Shown here in pieces: positions 52,175-60,664 of a DNA stretch of 64,000 nt (position 1 is its first letter; each line of letters opens with the position of its first letter). The notes below the pieces were generated by a model that did not search any database, had not been told where the DNA came from, and was given only the letters and a program-made list of their open reading frames with translations. This stretch comes from Burkholderia glumae LMG 2196 = ATCC 33617 (GTDB taxonomy: Bacteria > Pseudomonadota > Gammaproteobacteria > Burkholderiales > Burkholderiaceae), in the NCBI RefSeq assembly GCF_000960995.1, contig NZ_CP009434.1, positions 2,542,001-2,606,000 of the forward strand. Reading direction: 5' to 3'. The position numbers and the translations under genes were made by a program.

Positions 52175-53419
52175 TCAGTGGGCGACGGCGGCGGCGCCGT
52201 GCTCGTCGATCAGGTGGCCGCTGTAGAAGCGGTCGAGCGCGAACGGCGCGTTCAGCGGATGCGGCTCGTCGCGCGCGATGGTGTGCGCGTAGGTCCAGCC
52301 CGAGCCCGGAGTGGCCTTGAAGCCGCCCGTGCCCCAGCCGCAGTTGAAGTACAGGCCCTTCACGTCGGTCTTGCTGATGATCGGGCAGGCGTCGGGCGAG
52401 ACGTCGACGATGCCGCCCCACTGGCGGTTCATGCGCACGCGCGAGAACACCGGGAACATCTCGACGATCGCCTCCAGCGTGCCCTCGATGATCTGGAAGC
52501 TGCCGCGCTGGCCGAACCCCGTGTATTGATCGATGCCCGCGCCGATCACGAGGTCGCCCTTGTCGGACTGGCTGATGTAGGCATGCACCGCGTTCGACAT
52601 CACCACCGTGTTGACCACCGGCTTGATCGGCTCGGACACCAGCGCCTGCAGCGGATGGCTCTCGATCGGCAGCCGCACGCCGGCCATGTCGGCCAGCGTC
52701 GAGGTGTTGCCGGCCGCCACCACCGCCACCTTCTTCGCCTTGATGAAGCCCTTCACGGTATCCACGCCGGTCACGGCGCCGCCGTCGCGGCGGATGCCGA
52801 TCACCTGGCAGTTCTGGATGATGTCCACGCCGGCGCGGTCGGCGCCGCGCGCGAAGCCCCAGGCCACCGCGTCGTGGCGCGCCACGCCGCCGCGCCGCTG
52901 GATCGAGGCGCCGAGCACCGGATAGCGGCTGTTGAGGTTGATGGTCGGCTCGATCTCCTTGATCTGCGCCGGCGTGAGGAATTCGGCATCCACCCCGTTC
53001 AGGCGGTTGGCGTTGACGCGGCGCTGCGTGTCGCGCACGTCCTGCAGCGTGTGCGCGAGGTTCATCACGCCGCGCTGGCTGAACATCACGTTGTAGTTGA
53101 GTTCCTGCGAGAGCCCTTCCCAGAGCTTCATCGCCTTCTCGTAGAGCCCGGCCGACTCGTCCCACAGGTAGTTCGAGCGCACGATGGTGGTGTTGCGCGC
53201 GGTGTTGCCGCCGCCGATCCAGCCCTTCTCGAGGATCGCCACGTTGGTGATGCCGTGCTCCTTGGCGAGGTAGTAGGCGGTGGCCAGCCCGTGCCCGCCG
53301 CCGCCGACGATCACGACGTCGTACTCCTTCTTCGGCTCGGGGCTCTTCCACTGTCGTTCCCAGTTCTCGTGGTACGACAGGCCGTTGCGGAACAGGCTGA
53401 ATATCGAGTAGCGGCTCAT
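52175..53419 (-). CDS. soxB: Sarcosine oxidase beta subunit
   Basis: A 414-residue FAD-dependent subunit with the dinucleotide-binding motif G-G-G-G-H-G-L-A-T-A (39-48), followed by the E-K-G-W-I-G-G-G-N-T sequence. A His in R-H-D-A-V-A-W-G (H182) is in the region where the family links FMN covalently; the exact match was not verified. It catalyses the sarcosine dehydrogenation step. It lies 16 bases downstream of sdaA in the same direction. Confidence 0.95.
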   Translation of the reverse strand: MSRYSIFSLFRNGLSYHENWERQWKSPEPKKEYDVVIVGGGGHGLATAYYLAKEHGITNVAILEKGWIGGGNTARNTTIVRSNYLWDESAGLYEKAMKLWEGLSQELNYNVMFSQRGVMNLAHTLQDVRDTQRRVNANRLNGVDAEFLTPAQIKEIEPTINLNSRYPVLGASIQRRGGVARHDAVAWGFARGADRAGVDIIQNCQVIGIRRDGGAVTGVDTVKGFIKAKKVAVVAAGNTSTLADMAGVRLPIESHPLQALVSEPIKPVVNTVVMSNAVHAYISQSDKGDLVIGAGIDQYTGFGQRGSFQIIEGTLEAIVEMFPVFSRVRMNRQWGGIVDVSPDACPIISKTDVKGLYFNCGWGTGGFKATPGSGWTYAHTIARDEPHPLNAPFALDRFYSGHLIDEHGAAAVAH

Positions 53420-53435
53420 GTGCGATTACCTTGGT

Positions 53436-54821
53436 TTAGCATTCGATGACGTTCACGGCGAGGCCACCGCGCGACGTCTCCTTGTATTTCGTCTTCATGT
53501 CGGCGCCGGTCTCGCGCATCGTCTTGATCACCGAATCGAGCGACACGTAGTGCTGGCCGTCGCCCTTGAGCGCCATGCGCGAGGCGTTCAGCGCCTTGAT
53601 CGCGCCCATCGCGTTGCGCTCGATGCAGGGAATCTGCACCAGGCCGCCCACCGGGTCGCAGGTCATGCCGAGGTTGTGCTCCATGCCGATCTCGGCGGCG
53701 TTCTCGACCTGGTCGGGATTGCCGCCCATCACGGCGGCGAGCGCGGCGGCGGCCATCGAGCAGGCCACCCCCACCTCGCCCTGGCAGCCCACCTCGGCGC
53801 CCGAGATCGAGGCGGTTTCCTTGTAGATGATGCCGATCGCGGCGGCCGTCAGCAGGAACTCGACGATGCCCTGCTCGTCCGAGCCCGGCACGAACTTCAC
53901 GTAGTAGTGCAGCACCGCCGGGATCACGCCGGCCGCGCCGTTGGTGGGTGCCGTCACCACCCGGCCGCCCGCGGCGTTCTCCTCGTTCACGGCCATCGCG
54001 TAGAGGTTGACCCAGTCGAGCATCGACAGCGGATCGCGCAGCGATTCCTCGGAGCGGCTGCGCAGGCGGTTGTAGAGATCGGCCGCGCGGCGCTTGACGC
54101 GCATCGGGCCCGGCAGGTCGCCCTCCACCTTGCAGCCGCGCTCGACGCAGGCCGCCATGGTCCGCCAGATCGCCAGCAGCCCGGCGCGCACTTCCTCGGC
54201 CGGGCGCAGCGCGCATTCGTTGCGCAACGTCAGCTCGGCGATCGACAGGCCGCTCTCGCGACAGGCACGCAGCAGGTCGCTGCCGGTGCGGAACGGATAC
54301 GGCACGTCGACGGCCGCGCGCACGCCGTTTACGCGGTCGCCGTCGCGGTTCACCACGAAGCCGCCGCCCACCGAGTAATACTCCTTCTCCACCAGCAGCT
54401 GGCCGTGCTCGTCGAACGCCTGGAAGCGCATGCCGTTCGGGTGCACGATGCCGGTGCAGGCCATCATGCGGCGGTAGAAGCCCAGGTCTTCCTTCTCCTC
54501 GAAGCGCACCGCGTGCCGGCCCAGCAGGTTGAGCGTCCTTTCGGCGCGGATCGCCTTCAGGCGCGGCTCGATCAGGTCGGGGTCGATCAGGTCGGGCAGA
54601 TGGCCCTCCAGGCCGAGCAGCACCGCCTTGTCGGTGCCGTGGCCCTTGCCCGTCGCGCCGAGCGAGCCGTACAGCTCGACCCGCACGCGGCGCACGAACG
54701 CCAGCAGGTTGGCGTCCTCCACGTGCGAGGCGAACCGGCAGGCCGCGATCATCGGACCGACCGTATGCGAGCTCGACGGACCGATGCCGATCTTGAACAG
54801 ATCGAAAACGCTGACGTTCAT
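53436..54821 (-). CDS. sdaA: L-serine dehydratase, iron-sulfur type
   Basis: A 461-residue single-chain L-serine ammonia-lyase. S-S-S-H-T-V-G-P-M (residues 16-24) starts the beta domain. C346, C388 and C399 match the three conserved 4Fe-4S cysteines (G-C-Q-G-E-V-G, M-T-C-D-P-V-G-G, I-P-C-I-E-R-N). It converts L-serine to pyruvate and ammonia. As first gene of the sox operon it completes the path sarcosine to glycine plus methylene-THF, to serine, to pyruvate; glyA must be elsewhere. A stable hairpin lies 97 bases upstream of its start. Confidence 0.94.
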   Translation of the reverse strand: MNVSVFDLFKIGIGPSSSHTVGPMIAACRFASHVEDANLLAFVRRVRVELYGSLGATGKGHGTDKAVLLGLEGHLPDLIDPDLIEPRLKAIRAERTLNLLGRHAVRFEEKEDLGFYRRMMACTGIVHPNGMRFQAFDEHGQLLVEKEYYSVGGGFVVNRDGDRVNGVRAAVDVPYPFRTGSDLLRACRESGLSIAELTLRNECALRPAEEVRAGLLAIWRTMAACVERGCKVEGDLPGPMRVKRRAADLYNRLRSRSEESLRDPLSMLDWVNLYAMAVNEENAAGGRVVTAPTNGAAGVIPAVLHYYVKFVPGSDEQGIVEFLLTAAAIGIIYKETASISGAEVGCQGEVGVACSMAAAALAAVMGGNPDQVENAAEIGMEHNLGMTCDPVGGLVQIPCIERNAMGAIKALNASRMALKGDGQHYVSLDSVIKTMRETGADMKTKYKETSRGGLAVNVIEC

Positions 54822-54917
54822 CTGACTGCTTCTCCGGTGGATACGCAACGGTTGGACACTGGGCGTCAGTACATCAAAGCGTAAAATCCGCCGATAGAAC
54901 AAAAACGGCATCGACGT

Positions 54918-54950
54918 GGGATGGCGCCGCCACCGGGGCGGCGCCATCCC
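54918..54950. promoter_or_regulatory. Perfect 14-bp hairpin between sdaA and the GbdR-type gene
   Basis: GGGATGGCGCCGCC (54918-54931) and its exact reverse complement (54937-54950) flank a 5-base loop. It sits in the divergent region, 97 bases upstream of sdaA and 127 before the regulator. No T-run follows within the normal distance on either strand, so it is not a standard terminator. Options are a regulator-binding palindrome or a structured leader for one transcript. Confidence 0.5.
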
Positions 54951-55076
54951 CGAAAACAGCGCTTTGACGATGATTGGCGACGGAAAAACGCAAGTCCGCC
55001 CCCGCTCGATCGGCGACGCTCGGTACGTGGGGCGCCGCCGTCCGGCGCTCTCCCGGTTTTCCCTGACTACGCTGCA

Positions 55077-56204
55077 ATGACGCCCGACCTGCCCGCCTCG
55101 CTGCTGTCCGCCGATGCCGCCCCCACCCGGCTGCGCTTCGGCATCGTGCTGTTGCCGAATTTCACGCTCACCGCGTTTTCCGGTTTCGTCGACATGCTGC
55201 GGCTGTCGGCCGACGACGGCGACCACAGCAAGCCGGTGCGCTGCGCCTGGACCGTGATCGGCGACACGCTCGCGCCGGTGCGCGCGAGCTGCGGCATCCA
55301 GATCACGCCGTGGCAGACCTTCGACGAGGCCGAGCCGTTCGACTACGTGGTGGTGGTGGGCGGGCTGCTGCATTCGGGGCCGCAGGCCGGCCCCGAGACG
55401 CTGCGCTTCATCCGCGATGCGGCGGCGGCCGGCGCGAACATGGTGGGCATCTGCACCGGCGTGTTCGCGCTGATGCGCGCGGGCGTGCTCGACGCGCACC
55501 GGATCTGCGTGAGCTGGTTCCACTACTGGGATTTCATCGAGCGCTTCCCGAACGTCGACCCGCAGCGGCTGATCGCCGACCGCCTGTTCGTGATCGACCG
55601 CCGCCGCATCACCTGCTCGGGCGGGCGCGCCTCGATCGACGTGGCCGCCGCGATCCTGCTGCGCCACTTCGATCACGCCACGGTGCAGAAGGCGCTGCGG
55701 ATCCTGCTGGTGGGCGAAATGCAGAAGGGCAACGCGCCGCAGCCGCACCCGCCGGGGCTCGAGCCCGCCACGCATCCGAAGGTCAAGCGCGCGATCCTGC
55801 TGATGGAGCAGCATGTGGGGCGCGCGCTGCCGCTCGAGGAGCTGGCCTGCAAGCTGGATCTGTCGGCGCGCCAGCTGGAACGGCTGTTCAAGGCCGAGAC
55901 GGGCAGGAGCCCGCAGGCTTACGCCAAGCAGGTGCGGCTGCGCACCGCCGCCTGGCTGCTGACGAGCTCGGACCGCACGGTGGCGGACATCGCGTCGAGC
56001 TGCGGCTTCGCCGATGCCTCGCACCTGGGGCGCGAGTTCCGCAAGCAGTTCGACGCGACGCCCGCCGCGTATCGGGACAAGGGCGGGGCCGCAGCGGCGG
56101 TGCCGGGCGAGACGGCCGAAGACGCCGGGCCGGCCCCGGACGCGGCCGGCTGCGAGGCGGGCGACGCCGCGCGCACGGCCACCGGCGCCGCCGAGGCGCC
56201 GTGA
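55077..56204 (+). CDS. GlxA/GbdR-type AraC regulator
   Basis: A 375-residue regulator. Residues about 18-190 form a DJ-1/PfpI-like ligand domain (V-V-V-V-G-G-L-L, G-I-C-T-G-V-F-A-L). The C-terminal HTH pair (about 225-325) contains L-P-L-E-E-L-A-C-K-L-D-L-S-A-R-Q-L-E-R-L-F and G-F-A-D-A-S-H-L-G-R-E-F. A Gly/Ala-rich tail of ~45 residues follows. This architecture is that of Pseudomonas GbdR, the activator of glycine betaine, dimethylglycine and sarcosine catabolism. Its position divergent from sdaA-soxBDAG supports the same role here, by inference. The start at 55077 fits the family N-terminus. Confidence 0.85.
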   Translation: MTPDLPASLLSADAAPTRLRFGIVLLPNFTLTAFSGFVDMLRLSADDGDHSKPVRCAWTVIGDTLAPVRASCGIQITPWQTFDEAEPFDYVVVVGGLLHSGPQAGPETLRFIRDAAAAGANMVGICTGVFALMRAGVLDAHRICVSWFHYWDFIERFPNVDPQRLIADRLFVIDRRRITCSGGRASIDVAAAILLRHFDHATVQKALRILLVGEMQKGNAPQPHPPGLEPATHPKVKRAILLMEQHVGRALPLEELACKLDLSARQLERLFKAETGRSPQAYAKQVRLRTAAWLLTSSDRTVADIASSCGFADASHLGREFRKQFDATPAAYRDKGGAAAAVPGETAEDAGPAPDAAGCEAGDAARTATGAAEAP

Positions 56205-56620
56205 GGCAGGCTGCCGTCGATGCGAGCCGGGCTTGCGCCCGGTCCCGAACGGATCGAAGCTTGCCCGCCGAGGCAGCGGGGCAGGATGAGCCGGTCCGCG
56301 CGGCAAGCGCGCGAGGCCGGCCTGCTTGCGCGGCGCACCGGCATGGCGCGTGCCCCGAACTGCGGCCCGCTGTCCGGACCGAGGCGACGCGGTGCGCCAT
56401 GCGGGCCGACCGGCCCTGACGCGCGCTCGATCACGCGGCGCGGGCGAGTCGAGTTCGCTGCCTCGACGGCCAAGCCTGCGCGCGTGTCTTCGTCGCCCAC
56501 CGTCAGGCACTCCCGGTGCTGACGATTGGCGCAGGCATCGAACACGAACTCATGGGCCCGGGGCGTGCCGCGCCGACAGGCCACGCGCTTTGGCACGCAA
56601 GCTACTGACGGCGAGCGCGC
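56205..56620. other. Gene-free interval between convergent genes
   Basis: These 416 bases show no supported gene. A GC-rich hairpin-like run GCCGGGCTTGCGCCCGG lies at about 56226-56242, without a T-run. Nothing else was noticed. Confidence 0.4.
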
Positions 56621-57328
56621 TCAGGCATAGGTGTCGACATTCGACCCGACATGGCTCGATCCGCTCGCCCGCGCCGCCGCGGTGAGCGTGCCGAGCGCCT
56701 GCTGCAACGCACCGGAGATGGTTTGCACCTGCTGCGCGGCCGCCTCGCGCTGCGCAGCGGTATGCGCCTGCGCGAGCTGCTGTTCGGCCTTCGCGAGTTG
56801 CTGCTCGAGGCGCTTGACCGTCTGTTGGAGCTGCGCGAGCTGGCCGGACGACGTGCTTTGTCCCGACGTTGCTCCGCCGCCGCCGCCCGATCGAGGCTTG
56901 GCCGACGTGCTCGTCGTGCCCGAATCCGCCGGGGTGGCGGCGGTGCCGGCAGCACTCGACGCGTTCGGCGCACCGCTGCCGGCCGAGGCATCGGCGCCCG
57001 TCGCGCCCGTCGCGCCCGTCGCGCCCGTCGCGCCCGTCGCGCCCGTCGCACCCGTCGCACCCGTAGCGCCAGCAGTCGCCGCGGCGCCACTGGCCGGGGC
57101 CGCGGTGCTACCCGCCGCGCCCGCCGCCGGCTGGGCGCGCGACAGGTTCGCTGCGGACGCGGGCCCCGTCGTGCCGGCCGCGCGCGGCGGCGCCGCGGCA
57201 GCGGCGGTGTCGGCCGTGCCGGCCGCCGTCTGCGCGCTGCGCTGGCGGTCGCGGTTGCCGCGCTGCGAGGCGGACGACGACAGGTCCAGCGCGGTGCTGG
57301 CGCTGCCGGCGCCTGGCTGAATGATCAT
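56621..57328 (-). CDS. Collagen-like Gly-Ala-Thr repeat protein with coiled coil
   Basis: A 235-residue low-complexity protein with three parts. First, an Ala/Thr/Gly/Ser-rich N-terminal half without signal peptide. Second, eight consecutive Ala-Thr-Gly triplets, a G-A-T collagen-like run encoded by the 9-bp repeat at 56994-57065. Third, a C-terminal heptad region (Q-L-A-Q-L-Q-Q-T-V-K-R-L-E-Q-Q-L and onward, about residues 165-215) likely to form a coiled coil. AGGAG precedes the ATG at 57328. Coiled coil plus collagen-like run suggests a trimeric fibrous protein. Function and export route unknown. Confidence 0.7.
   Translation of the reverse strand: MIIQPGAGSASTALDLSSSASQRGNRDRQRSAQTAAGTADTAAAAAPPRAAGTTGPASAANLSRAQPAAGAAGSTAAPASGAAATAGATGATGATGATGATGATGATGATGADASAGSGAPNASSAAGTAATPADSGTTSTSAKPRSGGGGGATSGQSTSSGQLAQLQQTVKRLEQQLAKAEQQLAQAHTAAQREAAAQQVQTISGALQQALGTLTAAARASGSSHVGSNVDTYA
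56994..57065 (-). repeat. Eight-copy 9-bp tandem repeat in coding sequence
   Basis: On the plus strand six exact GCGCCCGTC units are followed by GCACCCGTC and GCACCCGTA. On the coding strand each encodes Ala-Thr-Gly. The exactness of six copies suggests recent slippage expansion, so copy number may vary between strains without breaking the frame. Confidence 0.85.
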
Positions 57329-57644
57329 GCGAATTCTCCTGGTGATTGAATGAGGCGGCGCCGCGCCGAACCGCCGTGCTGCCGGCTCGATCGGGGCCGG
57401 CGCCCGCGGCCCGCCGTGGCCATGCCTCGGGCGGCCGCGCCGCAAGCCCGCCGGGGGCATCATGCGCCGCGGCCGAGGCCGCCGCGGTTGCCCGCCGTCC
57501 GCGCTGCCTTCGCGTCGGCCGGCCAGCCGACCCGCTCGCCGCCGTTCGGGTTATCGGCGGCCGGCGCTGAAAATTGAGCGCGGCCCGACAAACGGGAAGC
57601 CTCCGATCGTCGTCGCGCCACACGCCCTCACGGATGGCGGCGGC
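57329..57644. other. Interval between the collagen-like gene and ggt
   Basis: These 316 bases separate two minus-strand genes. It must hold the promoter of the collagen-like gene. No strong terminator for ggt is visible. Confidence 0.4.
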
Positions 57645-59402
57645 TCAGTAGCCCACCGCCGCGCCGGCCGGCCGGCGCGGATCGTTCGCGCCGTAGATGA
57701 AGCCGGGCCGCACGATGTCCGACACCGACGCATCGTTGCCCGAGCTGGCGCGGCTCGCCACCTCGGTGCCGGGCAGCCCGACCAGCACCAGCTCGGCGGC
57801 GCCCCAGGGCGTCTGCTCGACCATCTTGTAGCCCATCCTGCGCAGGATCGCGAGCGTGTCGGGCGACAGGCCGCGCGTTTCGTAATAGACCTCGTCGGGC
57901 AGCCACTGGTGATGGACGCGCGGCGCATCCACGGCATCCTGCGGCGGCATCGCGTAGTCGATCACGTTCAGCGCGGTCTCGAGCGTGATCGTGATGATGC
58001 GCGAGCCGCCCGGCGAGCCGATCACCATGAACACCTTGCCGTCCTTCGTGACCACCGTCGGCGCCATCGACGAGAGCGGCCGCTTGCCCGGCGCGATCGC
58101 GTTGCGCGAGCCCTGCACGAGGCCGAACAGGTTCTGCGCGCCGATCTTGGTGGTGAAGTCGTCCATCTCGTCGTTGAGGAAGAAGCCGGTGCCCGGCGCG
58201 ATCACCACGGCGCCGAACCGGCCGTTCACCGTGTAGGTGGTCGATACCGCGTTGCCGTCGGCGTCGATGATCGAGTAATGCGTCGTCTCGGGCTTTTCGT
58301 GGACGCCGAAGCCCGGCACGACCTGCTTCGACGAGGCGGCCCGATCGTCGCTGATGGTCTGGCGGATCTGGTCCGCATAGGCCTTGCTCGTCAGGCGCTC
58401 GACCGGATTGTCGACGAATGCCGGATCGCCGAGCAGCGTGTTGCGGTCGAGATAGGCATGGCGCATCGCCTCGGTCATGTAGTGGACCGCCGCGGCCGAG
58501 TGATAGCCGAGCGCGCGCATGTCGTAGCCCTCGAGGATGTTCAGCGTCTCGCAGAGCGTGACGCCGCCCGAGCTCGGCGGCGGCGCCGAGATGAAGGTGT
58601 AGCCGCGATAGCTGCATTTGAGCGGCTCGGTGTCCTCGGCGCGGTAGGCCGCGAAATCGGCCGCCGTGATCACGCCGCCGCCGCGCCTCGAGGCGGCTTC
58701 CACGGCCTGCGCAATCCTGCCGTGGTAGAACGCGTCGTCGCCGTGCTGCGCAATGCCCTCGAGCGTCGCGGCCAGATCCTTCTGCACCAGGCGGTCGCCG
58801 GGCTGCAGCGGCGTGCCGTCCTTGCGCAGGAACACGCGGGCCGCGTCGGGATCGTCGCGCAAGCGGTCGGTGGTGGTGTCGAGGATGTCGGTGTCGCCGC
58901 GCGTGAGGACGAAGCCGTCGCGCGCGAGCCGGATCGCAGGCGCCATCACCTGGCGCAGCGTGAGCCTGCCGTACTTGCGCTCGGCGAGGTTCAGGCCGGC
59001 CACCGTGCCGGGCACGCCGACGGCCAGATAGCCGTACAGGCTCGCGCCCTTGCGCACGTTGCCGGCCTCGTCGAGGTACATGTTCGCCGAAGCGCCGGCC
59101 GGCGCCTTCTCGCGGAAATCGATGAAGCGGTCGCGCCCGTCGGCCAGATGCAGCGTCATGAATCCGCCGCCGCCGATGTTGCCGCAACAGGGGTTCGTGA
59201 CGGCCTGCGCGTAGCCCACGGCCACCGCCGCGTCCACGGCGTTGCCGCCCTGCTTGAGGATCTGCACGCCGATCTCGGAGGCCAAATGCTGCGACGACAC
59301 CACCATGCCGTGCCGCGCCTCCACCGCTGGCTCGGAGGCCGCATGGGCGATCGGGGCAAGGCAGACGGCCAGTACGCTGGCGGCGGGAAGGAAGCGCCTC
59401 AT
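57645..59402 (-). CDS. ggt: Periplasmic gamma-glutamyltransferase
   Basis: A 585-residue N-terminal-nucleophile hydrolase with a signal peptide (residues 1-21, A-P-I-A-H-A-A). A-V-D-A-A-V-A and G-N-I-G-G-G-G-F-M mark the large subunit. E-T-T-H-Y-S-I-I-D marks the autocleavage site, with Thr373 expected as the nucleophile and new N-terminus. S-S-M-A-P-T and G-S-P-G-G-S-R-I form the substrate pocket. It hydrolyses or transfers the gamma-glutamyl group of glutathione in the periplasm. The start at 59402 gives the signal peptide; upstream sequence in frame is Arg-rich and unrelated. Confidence 0.94.
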   Translation of the reverse strand: MRRFLPAASVLAVCLAPIAHAASEPAVEARHGMVVSSQHLASEIGVQILKQGGNAVDAAVAVGYAQAVTNPCCGNIGGGGFMTLHLADGRDRFIDFREKAPAGASANMYLDEAGNVRKGASLYGYLAVGVPGTVAGLNLAERKYGRLTLRQVMAPAIRLARDGFVLTRGDTDILDTTTDRLRDDPDAARVFLRKDGTPLQPGDRLVQKDLAATLEGIAQHGDDAFYHGRIAQAVEAASRRGGGVITAADFAAYRAEDTEPLKCSYRGYTFISAPPPSSGGVTLCETLNILEGYDMRALGYHSAAAVHYMTEAMRHAYLDRNTLLGDPAFVDNPVERLTSKAYADQIRQTISDDRAASSKQVVPGFGVHEKPETTHYSIIDADGNAVSTTYTVNGRFGAVVIAPGTGFFLNDEMDDFTTKIGAQNLFGLVQGSRNAIAPGKRPLSSMAPTVVTKDGKVFMVIGSPGGSRIITITLETALNVIDYAMPPQDAVDAPRVHHQWLPDEVYYETRGLSPDTLAILRRMGYKMVEQTPWGAAELVLVGLPGTEVASRASSGNDASVSDIVRPGFIYGANDPRRPAGAAVGY

Positions 59403-59608
59403 GTCGCGAAACTCCTGGATGGGCAGTGGAAGGAAGGCGGCCCGCGGCGGCCGGTGGCGCGCCTGAAGCGCGCTGGAAGCCGGCCCGAAGCCGGGCCCGC
59501 GGCTTGCCGCGGGCCGAGGCGATCGTAGCACGCATGGCCGCGGGCCGTGGTCCGTCCCGGCGGCCCCGCACCGCCGCCGGGACGGGCAGGCCGGCACGCG
59601 CTGCGTGT

Positions 59609-60517
59609 TCACCGGCGCATGCGCGGCGGCGGCAGGTTCGACCCGCGCGCGAGCTCGACGAACGAGCGCAGATAATCGACCGATTCGTCCGCCTCGCGCA
59701 TGCCGAGGAAGATCTGCTTGGCGATGCCGTGCTTGCCGAGCTTCACGGCGGCAACCGGCATGCGCTGGACGTATTCCTCGGCAAGCCAGCGCGGCAGCGC
59801 GGCCACGCCGCGATTGCTGGCCACCATCTGCAGCATGATGTCGGTGGTCTCGATGGTCTTGTGGCGGCGCGGCGCGATGTTGGCCGGGCGCAGGAAGTGG
59901 TTGTAGATGTCGAGCCGGTCGGTTTCGACGGGATAGGTGATGAGGGTCTCGTCCGCCAGTTGCGCGGGCTTCACGTAGCGCACGCCGGCCAGCGGGTGCC
60001 GGTCGGCCACCACCAGCACCTGCTCGTAGTCGAACACCGGCTCGAAACGCAGCCCCGGGCGCGCGAGGGGATCGGGGGTAACCAGCACGTCGATGTCATA
60101 GCCGAACAGCGCGCCGATGCCGCCGAACTGGAAGCGCTGCTTGACGTCCACGTCCACGTCGGGCCAGCGCGCGAGGTAAGGCGACACCACCTTCAGCAGC
60201 CACTGATAGCACGGGTGGCACTCCATGCCGATGCGCAGCGTGCCGCGCTCGCCGTCGGCGTACTGCTTCATGCGCGCCTCGGCATGCTCGAACTGCGGCA
60301 GCAGCCGCTCGGCCAGCGACAGCAGGTATTGCCCGGCCTGCGTGAGCCGCAGGCTGCGCCCTTCACGATCCCAGATCGGCGTGCCGAGCTGCTGCTCGAT
60401 CTTCTTGACGGTGTGGCTCAGCGCCGACTGGGTCAGGCACAGCACGTCGGCGGCGGCCGTCAGCGAGCCCTGCCGGGCGACTTCGCGAATGATGACGAGA
60501 TGGATGCGTTCGAGCAT
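59609..60517 (-). CDS. metR: LysR-family activator MetR
   Basis: A 302-residue LysR-type regulator. The winged helix covers residues 1-60 (G-S-L-T-A-A-A-D-V-L-C-L-T-Q-S-A-L-S-H), and the effector domain has M-E-C-H-P-C-Y-Q-W-L. The E-C-H-P-C-Y motif and divergence from metE identify it as MetR, which uses homocysteine as co-inducer to activate metE. The 147-bp shared intergenic region is the expected control site. Confidence 0.92.
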   Translation of the reverse strand: MLERIHLVIIREVARQGSLTAAADVLCLTQSALSHTVKKIEQQLGTPIWDREGRSLRLTQAGQYLLSLAERLLPQFEHAEARMKQYADGERGTLRIGMECHPCYQWLLKVVSPYLARWPDVDVDVKQRFQFGGIGALFGYDIDVLVTPDPLARPGLRFEPVFDYEQVLVVADRHPLAGVRYVKPAQLADETLITYPVETDRLDIYNHFLRPANIAPRRHKTIETTDIMLQMVASNRGVAALPRWLAEEYVQRMPVAAVKLGKHGIAKQIFLGMREADESVDYLRSFVELARGSNLPPPRMRR

Positions 60518-60556
60518 GAAGGGCGCCCGGCGGCGGGGCCGGGATGGAATTCGAGC

Positions 60557-60602
60557 ATGAAGAATTCTAATCGATCAATGAAAACAATCCATTTTTCTTC
60601 AT
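60557..60602. promoter_or_regulatory. Possible MetR control region
   Basis: An AT-rich stretch between metR and metE contains TGAA (60579-60582) and TTCA (60598-60601) half-sites and two GAATTC words 15 bp apart (60547 and 60562). MetR sites are usually TGAA-N5-TTCA; the 15-base gap here is a poor fit, so this is a weak candidate. Confidence 0.2.
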
Positions 60603-60664
60603 GAGCGGCGGCCCCTATCATCGCTGCCAGCCCTCCCCTTTCTCCTTGACGACGACGAACCAAC

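Noticed and set aside
56994..57065. CRISPR-like array
   Set aside because: The repeats are 9 bp, contiguous and in frame within a coding sequence, with no spacers.
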